Below, piece by piece: positions 58,390-64,000 of a stretch of DNA of 64,000 nt. The notes under the pieces were generated by a model. The model worked only from the letters and a program-made list of their open reading frames with translations, did no database searches and was not told the origin of the DNA. The stretch lies in contig OZ253504.1 of NCBI GenBank assembly GCA_965262235.1, positions 682,001 through 746,000 of the forward strand, read 5' to 3'. The DNA is from CATQGW01 sp965262235 (GTDB taxonomy: Bacteria; Chloroflexota; Dehalococcoidia; Bin125). The position numbers were made by a program, and so were the translations under genes. Each line of letters starts with the position of its first letter. Position 1 is the first letter of the stretch.

Positions 58390-58828
58390 GGAAGCCGCCT
58401 CTCGCCGTCGCCGCACGAATCTTAGAGGAATTTTCGAAACAGCCTACGCAATGCACCGTCGATCGAACAGCGAACTCCCATTGATGCCACCTGCCGGCCT
58501 TCGGCAAGGGCCTGCAGAGTATCCGCTCAGGATCAAGATGCTCCCAGAAGGTGACCGCGGACCACGTCGGTGGGAGTCCTTGCTGTGCCAGCGCCTCGTT
58601 CAGCTTCATCACTCCACTAATCCGGCCGCCTTGCGATTTCACGATTGATGCGACTGCGTCGTTTTTCTCCTTCCACTCGTACGTGTTTGGCGTGCAGTCG
58701 CGGTCGATCCAGAATTGATCGAGCTGCATTTCGTCAGCTCGGCTTGCGTGACCCTTCCCTGAGCGCCGCAACTGACGAAAGAGGGCGAAGTAGGCGTCGT
58801 GGGTTTCCGGCGTACGTGCTTCCGTCAT
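58313..58828 (-). CDS. small unknown protein, copy A (module gene Y), C-terminus extended
   Basis: 171 residues, unknown family. The first about 132 residues match copy B (60004-60408): shared blocks include LDQFWIDRDCTPNTYEWKEK, NEALAQQGLP and VTFWEHLDPERI, and a CxxCFE end. Copy B stops after GCFELI; here a small indel shifts the old stop out of frame and adds about 37 unconserved residues that run 77 nt into gene X. No signal peptide; W- and C-rich, probably cytoplasmic. The duplicate organisation is the only clue to function. Confidence 0.65.
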   Translation of the reverse strand: MTEARTPETHDAYFALFRQLRRSGKGHASRADEMQLDQFWIDRDCTPNTYEWKEKNDAVASIVKSQGGRISGVMKLNEALAQQGLPPTWSAVTFWEHLDPERILCRPLPKAGRWHQWEFAVRSTVHCVGCFENSSKIRAATARGGFHAPHWAICVPARDSLIRCCWGCSRQ

Positions 58829-58883
58829 CGGGCGAACATCCCCCTCCGCTGGTCATCAAGCGGGCCATCAGTGGCAACCGGGC

Positions 58884-59000
58884 TTACGAAGTGGCGATCG
58901 CTTCGCCCCCTTCCTCTTCCGCCTTGCCGGAGTCTGGCTCGACCAGCATGGATTCTACCGGTGTGATCTCGACCGCCTGGACATGCCACGTACTCGACGA
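58884..59000 (-). pseudogene. detached copy of the clpC 3' end (tail copy B)
   Basis: Open in the clpC frame for about 35 codons to a TAA: VEITPVESMLVEPDSGKAEE then EGGEAIATS, clearly homologous to the ClpC end but more diverged than copy A. It lies 1582 bases from the true clpC stop, and copy A lies a further 1575 bases on, so the spacing of the tandem unit is nearly constant. It sits between gene Y copy A and gene X copy B. Confidence 0.82.
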
Positions 59001-59032
59001 TCCCGGCCCGTCTGAACGGAACGCCGCTACAG

Positions 59033-59971
59033 CTACCCGAGATTCGCGTTGTCGCTACCGCCGGCTACTTCTCCTGTACCCTCATTCTCCTCTTCGCCGC
59101 AGCTGAACTCCGCCACCCAATAGACGGTCGGCGCGCGCCACTGGAGGTCGCGCACGATGAAACCGTACCGTGACGCCTGGGATGGACGCGGTCGCGATGA
59201 AATCACATGTCGCTCGTCCGAGAAGAGCCAGACCGCCTCTTGATCGTAGTAATGGTCATTGTCGCTGACAAGATCTTCCAGGTCGGCGATCTCCTCTGGC
59301 TGGGTCGGTCGCCCTCCCCCGAAAGCCCCCCAGTTGGACGCGAAGCCGACTCGGGTCAGAATGCACAATTCAGCGACGTCACCGCCTGTGCTCCAGGTCA
59401 CCTCGTCGCTGTAGTCCCTGATTGTTCTTGCAGGCGTAACCCGGGCGGTGATCGAGACTGTCGAGCTGCGCAGCCAGTCGTCCTGCCGCTCCTCGATTAG
59501 CCGCGGAGACAGGTAGCGGACATCCGGCAGGATGCGCTGGCCTTGGTGTTCAAGCGCGAACTCGATTCGACCGTCGGCCAGCGGCTGAACGACCACGTAT
59601 ACCTCTTCGCTGGGCACGCCGAAGCCAGGCAAGTCCCACGCGCCGTCAATGTCGCGGTACAGCGGTGACTCGGCTCCTGATGCGCCGGCGAGCGCCGGCG
59701 GTGCAATTGGGACACCGACAATCCGGACGGCCGTGCTCGTCAGCCATTCCCCCACGCGTTGCTGGATAAGTTCCGGCGTCAAGAACCGGGCCTCCGGCAG
59801 AATCCGCTCTCCCAGATATTCAATCCCGAACTCGATGCGCCCGCCCTCAAGCGGCTGCGCGGTGATTCTCATGTCTAGCATCGTGCCGTCTTCTTCGCCA
59901 GCGGCTACAGCCTCAACAGCAGCGAATGAGAGAATCACGAGCAGGAACGCAGATAGCCCAATGCGGAGCAT
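59033..59971 (-). CDS. secreted protein with two internal repeats, copy B (module gene X)
   Basis: 312 residues, clear paralogue of 57460-58389 along its whole length. Same signal peptide (MLRIGLSAFLLVILSFAAVE), the same two repeats (ITAQPLEGGRIEFGIEYLGE, then VVQPLADGRIEFALEHQGQ), lone Cys pair and acidic end (GTGEVAGGSDN). The stretch before VSDNDHYY has a different, Gly-rich insert (GAFGGGRPTQPEE). The ATG at 59971 begins the signal peptide; the longer frame adds gene Y shadow sequence. Confidence 0.76.
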   Translation of the reverse strand: MLRIGLSAFLLVILSFAAVEAVAAGEEDGTMLDMRITAQPLEGGRIEFGIEYLGERILPEARFLTPELIQQRVGEWLTSTAVRIVGVPIAPPALAGASGAESPLYRDIDGAWDLPGFGVPSEEVYVVVQPLADGRIEFALEHQGQRILPDVRYLSPRLIEERQDDWLRSSTVSITARVTPARTIRDYSDEVTWSTGGDVAELCILTRVGFASNWGAFGGGRPTQPEEIADLEDLVSDNDHYYDQEAVWLFSDERHVISSRPRPSQASRYGFIVRDLQWRAPTVYWVAEFSCGEEENEGTGEVAGGSDNANLG

Positions 59972-60003
59972 TGACGCCGCCTCTCGTGGTCGCCGAACGA
60001 ACC

Positions 60004-60408
60004 CTAGATGAGCTCGAAACAGCCTAAGCAATGCACCCTTGATCGAAGCGCAAGCTCCCACTGGTACCACCTGCCATACTTGCGCACCGGCCTGACGAAG
60101 ATCCGCTCGTGATCAAGATGCTCCCAGAAGGTCACCTCGGACCATTCACGCGGGAGTCCCTGCTGTGCCAACGCATCCTCCAGCTTCCCCACTCCACGAA
60201 TGTGGCCGCCGCGCGATGTCAAGACTGCTGCGACGGCGTCGTTCTGCGCCTTCCAGTCGTCCGTATCTGGCGTGCAGTCCCCGTCGATCCAGAATTGATC
60301 GAGCTGTATTTCGTCATCTCGGCTGACGTGGCCGGCCCCTGAGCGCTGCAACTGCCGAAAGGCGAGGACATAGCGGTCGTGCGTTTCCGGCGTACGTGCG
60401 TCCCTCAT
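60004..60408 (-). CDS. small unknown protein, copy B (module gene Y)
   Basis: 134 residues, unknown family. Starts MRDARTPETHDRYVLAFRQL; acidic/aromatic middle LDQFWIDGDCTPDTDDWKAQ; end RVHCLGCFELI with a CxxC pair. It lies 57 bases after the clpC stop on the same strand, so it may be transcribed with clpC. Gene X copy B starts 32 bases after its stop. Probably the intact reference copy, as copy A has lost this stop. Confidence 0.7.
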   Translation of the reverse strand: MRDARTPETHDRYVLAFRQLQRSGAGHVSRDDEIQLDQFWIDGDCTPDTDDWKAQNDAVAAVLTSRGGHIRGVGKLEDALAQQGLPREWSEVTFWEHLDHERIFVRPVRKYGRWYQWELALRSRVHCLGCFELI

Positions 60409-60465
60409 CGGGCGAGCCTGTCGGTCTGTCTGGCCATCAAAGTGGGCGACACTAGCAACGTACGC

Positions 60466-63045
60466 TCAGGAGGTGACGATCGCTTCGCCCTCTTGCTGCT
60501 CCGCCTCGCCCGAGTCTTGCTCGACCACCACGGATTCGATTGGCATGACCTCGACGACCCTGGGGATGCGCTCGTAGCGGAGCATCTGCTCCTCGGCGCC
60601 GTTCTCGTTGATCTCAGTGCTGAGGTCAACGCGAATCGTGTCACCCGCCTCGAAATCGCCGCGCAGCAGCGCTTCCGAGAGCGAGTCCTCGAGCCGCTCC
60701 TGAATCACCCGGCGCAGCGGTCGCGCCCCGAAGATGGGGTCGTAGCCCTTCTCGCCGAGCCAGTCGCGGGCCGGTTCGGTGACGTCGAGCTCGACGTGCT
60801 TCTCGCGAATGCGCGAATCGACCTCGGCCAGCATCATGTCGACGATCAGGCGGATGTGCGCCTTGCTGAGCGGGTGGAAGACGAGCGTGGTGTCGACCCG
60901 GTTGAGAAACTCGGGCCGGAAGACCCGCCGCATCTCCGTCAGGACCTTGTCCTTCATCCGTTCGTAGCGCTGTCGGTCGTCCTGCTCCTCGTTGAGATGC
61001 GCGGCGAATCCGAGGCTGTTTTCGCGCCGGATCAGGTCCGAGCCGACGTTCGAGGTCATGATGATGATCGTGTTGCGGAAGTCGACCCGCCGACCCTTGG
61101 CGTCGGTCAAGTGTCCATCGTCGAACACCTGCAGCAGCATGTTGAAAACTTCGGGGTGCGCCTTTTCGATCTCATCCAGCAGGATCAGGCAGTAGGACTT
61201 GCGCCGCACCGTGTCGGTCAGCTGCCCGCCGTCGTCGTAGCCGACGTATCCCGGAGGCGCGCCGACCAGTCGGGCGACGGTATGGCGCTCCATGAACTCC
61301 GACATGTCAAGCCGGATCATGTTGTCGTCGGAGCCGAACATGAAGTCGGCCAGCGCACGCGCCAGCTCGGTCTTGCCGACCCCGGTGGGGCCGAGGAACA
61401 TGAACACGCCGATCGGTCGGCGCGGGTCCTTGAGACCTGCGCGCGCACGCCGAACGGCCTTGGCCAGCGCCACGATCGGCTCGTCCTGGCCGACGATTCG
61501 CTTGTGGATGTCCTCTTCCATGTGCAGCAGGCGCTGGGATTCCTCCGTGGCGATCTGCACCACGGGGATGCCGGTCCACATCGAGACGACCTCGGCGATG
61601 TCCTCGGCGAGCACATCCGACGATTCGTGTTCGCGCTCCTGGTCGAGGTCGGTCTCGAGCTGAGCGATTCGCTCGGTCAGCTTGAGCTCGCGGTCCCGAA
61701 GGTCGGCGGCATACTCGTACTGCTGTTGGTCGATCGCCTGTTCCTTCTCCTTGCGGATGCCCTCGAGGCCGACATTGGCCTCTTTCAGCGAGGGCGGCGT
61801 GTAGGAGCGGCGAATCCGCACCCGCGAGGCCGACTCATCGATCAGGTCGATCGCCTTGTCGGGCAGCGCGCGGTCGCTGATGTAGCGCGACGACATCTCG
61901 GCCGCCGCGACCAGCGCCTCGTCGGTGATCAACAGCTTGTGGTGCTCTTCGTAGCGGTCTTTGATCCCGCGCAGAATCTCGATCGTCTCGCTGACCGACG
62001 GCTCTTCGACGACGATCGGCTGGAAGCGGCGTTCGAGCGCGGCGTCGCGCTCAATGTGCTTGCGGTAGTCGTCGAGCGTCGTCGCACCGATCGTCTGCAG
62101 CTCGCCGCGGGCCAGTGACGGCTTGAGGATGTTGGCCGCGTCCACCGCGCCTTCGGCGGCGCCGGCGCCGACGAGCATGTGCAGCTCATCGATGAATAGC
62201 ACGCAGTTGCCGGCGCCCTTGATCTCTTCAACAACCTTCTTGAGTCGCTCCTCGAACTCGCCGCGATACTTGGTGCCCGCAACGAGCGAGCCGATATCGA
62301 GCGTCAGCAGGCGCTTGCCCTGCAGCGTCTCGGGCACGTCGCCACTGGAGATCTGCTGCGCGAGGCCCTCAACGACGGCGGTCTTGCCGACGCCCGGCTC
62401 ACCAATCAGCACGGGGTTGTTCTTCGTGCGCCGCGAGAGAATCTGGACGACGCGCTGGATCTCCTTTTCACGGCCAATCACCGGGTCGAGTTCGCCGGCG
62501 CGCGCCGCGGCCGTGAGGTCGAAGCCGAGCTGGTCGATCGTCGGCGTGCGGGTCGACTGGCGTGCGCCGGAACCGGCGCCCGCGCCGGCCGTCTGCGGCC
62601 CGCTCTGCGAGAGGATCCGCGTCGTCTCGGCGCGCACGCGCTCGAGATTGACGCCGAGGCTCTCAAGCACGCCTGCGGCGATGCCCTCGCCCTCACGCAC
62701 GAGCCCGAGCAGTAGGTGCTCGGTGCCGATGTAGTGGTGATTGAGCCGTCGCGCCTCGTCGACGGCGAGCTCGATCACCTTCTTGGCACGCGGCGTGAGG
62801 CCGATTTCGCCGAGCACGGCGCGGTCGCCGCGGCCGATGATGAACTCGACCGCGGAGCGGACTTTGCCCAGCTCGACGCCCAGGTTCGAGAGCACTTTGG
62901 CGGCGACGCCGTCGCCCTCGCGGACCAGCCCGAGCAGCAGGTGCTCGGTGCCGATGTAGTTGTGATTGAAGCGCTGCGCTTCTTCCTGCGCCAGCGTCAG
63001 AACACGGCGGGCGCGCTCGGTAAATTTGTCAAACCGGTCTGCCAT
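60466..63045 (-). CDS. clpC: Clp protease ATPase subunit ClpC
   Basis: AAA+ unfoldase feeding ClpP. 859 residues: two Clp_N repeats (about 3-72 and 82-145, each with NxxYIGTEHLLLGLVREG), D1 module with Walker A GEPGVGKT (215-222), a coiled-coil middle segment (RDRELKLTERIAQLETDLDQ), D2 module with GPTGVGKTELARALADF, and a C-terminal domain. The last about 39 residues are an acidic, Val/Glu/Gln-rich extension that has been copied twice downstream. No ctsR, mcsA or mcsB nearby. Confidence 0.96.
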   Translation of the reverse strand: MADRFDKFTERARRVLTLAQEEAQRFNHNYIGTEHLLLGLVREGDGVAAKVLSNLGVELGKVRSAVEFIIGRGDRAVLGEIGLTPRAKKVIELAVDEARRLNHHYIGTEHLLLGLVREGEGIAAGVLESLGVNLERVRAETTRILSQSGPQTAGAGAGSGARQSTRTPTIDQLGFDLTAAARAGELDPVIGREKEIQRVVQILSRRTKNNPVLIGEPGVGKTAVVEGLAQQISSGDVPETLQGKRLLTLDIGSLVAGTKYRGEFEERLKKVVEEIKGAGNCVLFIDELHMLVGAGAAEGAVDAANILKPSLARGELQTIGATTLDDYRKHIERDAALERRFQPIVVEEPSVSETIEILRGIKDRYEEHHKLLITDEALVAAAEMSSRYISDRALPDKAIDLIDESASRVRIRRSYTPPSLKEANVGLEGIRKEKEQAIDQQQYEYAADLRDRELKLTERIAQLETDLDQEREHESSDVLAEDIAEVVSMWTGIPVVQIATEESQRLLHMEEDIHKRIVGQDEPIVALAKAVRRARAGLKDPRRPIGVFMFLGPTGVGKTELARALADFMFGSDDNMIRLDMSEFMERHTVARLVGAPPGYVGYDDGGQLTDTVRRKSYCLILLDEIEKAHPEVFNMLLQVFDDGHLTDAKGRRVDFRNTIIIMTSNVGSDLIRRENSLGFAAHLNEEQDDRQRYERMKDKVLTEMRRVFRPEFLNRVDTTLVFHPLSKAHIRLIVDMMLAEVDSRIREKHVELDVTEPARDWLGEKGYDPIFGARPLRRVIQERLEDSLSEALLRGDFEAGDTIRVDLSTEINENGAEEQMLRYERIPRVVEVMPIESVVVEQDSGEAEQQEGEAIVTS

Positions 63046-63179
63046 GTCGCCCTCCAGTGCGCACTCGCTCAGGTCGGGCCAGCGTATCAGCTACCCGTGT
63101 GGAGCGTCTGTGAATAACGTGCCGCGCCGTGCGTGCGGGCATGGTTGCCAGCATGCAGGCGCGATGTGAGCTGCCATCC

Positions 63180-63210
63180 AAAGGCGGCGGCCAACGAATC
63201 GGCTGCCGCC
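63180..63210 (-). terminator. hairpin with short T-run after the S1-domain gene
   Basis: Read on the minus strand: GGCGGCAGCC, loop GATTCGTT, GGCCGCCGCC (10-bp stem with one G-T pair), then TTT. It lies 11 bases past the S1-domain stop and upstream of clpC; plausible weak intrinsic terminator. Confidence 0.45.
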
Positions 63211-63220
63211 AGCCGCGAAG

Positions 63221-64000
63221 CTAGTCCCGGCGGGAGCCCGATCCGAAGTCGCGCTCGGTGAGGCCGGCGCGTTGTAGCGCCTCTTCCATCGCCGTCGTCG
63301 CCGCCGGCAGCTCGGCTTGCGGGTCCTGCGCGGGCGCCGACGGCGCTGCAGCAACCTGAACCGGCGCTGGCGGCGGTGCCGGAGCCTCGCCCTGCACGAC
63401 CCCAAAGCGCTCTGCGACATCATCGGGCAGGCGGGCGATCCCGCCTTGATCGTTGAAGATCCAGCCGGCCCGCTCCGCATCGGTCCGCGCCTGCCGCAGG
63501 CTCAGCCCGAGGCGATGCCGGTCCCGCTCGATCCGCACGATCTTGACCGGGATGATGTCGTTCTCGAGGACGACCTCGCGCGGATGCGTGATGCGCCGGT
63601 CGGCGAGCTCGGAGACGTGCACGAGACCTTCGACGGGACCTTCGAGACGCGCGAATGCGCCGAAGGTGACCAGCTTGGTGACCGTGCTCGGGACCAGCTG
63701 GCCGACCTCGAACTGGCCGACCACTTCGTCCCACTGCTCCGGCGACGCACGCCGGATCGAGAGACCAATCTTCTTGGACTCTTTGTCGATCTTGGTGATG
63801 TAGACGTTGACGTTCTGGCCGATGGTGAACATCAGCTCGGGGTCGACGTCGCGTTCCCAGGAGAGCTCCGAGAGGTGCGCGAGTCCGTCGGCGCCGCCCA
63901 GGTCGACGAAGACGCCGAACGGTCGGATGCTCGTGATCCGGCCGGTGCGAATCTCGCCCTCGTGCAGCTCGTCAAGCAGACGGTCTTTCTGCTCGGCGCG
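63221..64000 (-). CDS. S1-domain RNA-binding protein, N-terminal part outside the window
   Basis: 260 visible codons, open to the right edge. Three S1 (OB-fold) stretches can be made out: one from about GEIRTGRITSIRPFGVFVDL, one with FEVGQLVPSTVTKLVTFGAF, and a leftover from the preceding linker; RLGLSLRQARTDAER closes the last. A Pro/Ala-rich tail and a short helix (TTAMEEALQRAGL) follow. The layout fits ribosomal protein S1 or an RpsA-like translation factor, but the missing N-terminus prevents a firm name. Confidence 0.88.
   Translation of the reverse strand, partial: RAEQKDRLLDELHEGEIRTGRITSIRPFGVFVDLGGADGLAHLSELSWERDVDPELMFTIGQNVNVYITKIDKESKKIGLSIRRASPEQWDEVVGQFEVGQLVPSTVTKLVTFGAFARLEGPVEGLVHVSELADRRITHPREVVLENDIIPVKIVRIERDRHRLGLSLRQARTDAERAGWIFNDQGGIARLPDDVAERFGVVQGEAPAPPPAPVQVAAAPSAPAQDPQAELPAATTAMEEALQRAGLTERDFGSGSRRD

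Noticed and set aside
60379..62118. 579-codon open frame opposite clpC
   Set aside because: Codon-mirror of clpC; no conserved motif and no ribosome-binding site.

Overview
The window is one 64 kb stretch of a high-GC (roughly two-thirds G+C by eye), gene-dense bacterial chromosome. Gene content and order fit Chloroflexota better than other phyla I considered: single-chain glycyl-tRNA synthetase, DUF1385 behind rpmE, a K+-dependent membrane pyrophosphatase, a DUF6159-type membrane protein, rpmF-fabD-nusB-ACP, and the zinc-ribbon/RNase HI/rnpB neighbourhood. This is an inference; no rRNA or tRNA gene was found to test it. The cell should have a peptidoglycan wall (murE, mreBCD, PBP2, rodA).

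Layout. 1-6.1 kb (minus): a cut class III aminotransferase, murE, RNase P RNA, RNase HI, a degenerate serine recombinase and a COG1579 zinc-ribbon protein. 6.3-15.4 kb (plus): yceD-rpmF-fabD-nusB/acpP, tatA-tatC, family-4 uracil-DNA glycosylase, RNase J and FtsK. 15.4-31.6 kb (minus): adenylyl cyclase, uvrB, yebC-ruvC-ruvA, surE, a repeat-flanked AlbA_2/Schlafen-type regulator, a compact four-gene operon (zinc-ribbon protein, SDR, nitrilase, NylC-like peptidase), mutM, DUF6159 and polA. 31.7-42.0 kb: uvrA, a 7Fe-type ferredoxin, glyS, a 43-residue membrane peptide, hppA, a retropepsin-like/DUF5678-like pair, two FmdB zinc ribbons, yraN and rnhB. 42.2-46.4 kb (plus): ftsH, rplU-rpmA-rpmE, DUF1385. 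46.4-49.0 kb (minus): hisH-hisA-hisF-hisI. 49.1-57.0 kb (plus): ligA, then mreBCD-mrdA-rodA. 57.0-64.0 kb (minus): a tandem array of two-gene modules of unknown function, clpC and a cut S1-domain protein.

The region is rich in DNA repair and RNA-processing genes (uvrA, uvrB, ruvA, ruvC, mutM, UDG, polA, ligA, RNases HI, HII, J and P) set among ordinary housekeeping operons.

The most unusual things are: (1) downstream of clpC, two copies of an unknown two-gene module (a secreted protein with two internal repeats and a small cytoplasmic protein), with a 39-codon in-frame copy of the clpC 3' end after each one; (2) a large serine recombinase that has lost its catalytic serine and zinc ribbon, embedded in the zinc-ribbon/RNase HI/rnpB operon; (3) nusB running in frame into the acyl carrier protein gene with no stop codon; (4) the SDR-nitrilase-peptidase operon whose SDR has Arg for the catalytic Lys; (5) a retropepsin-like/DUF5678-like overlapping pair; (6) inverted GC-rich hairpin repeats at three gene 3' ends.
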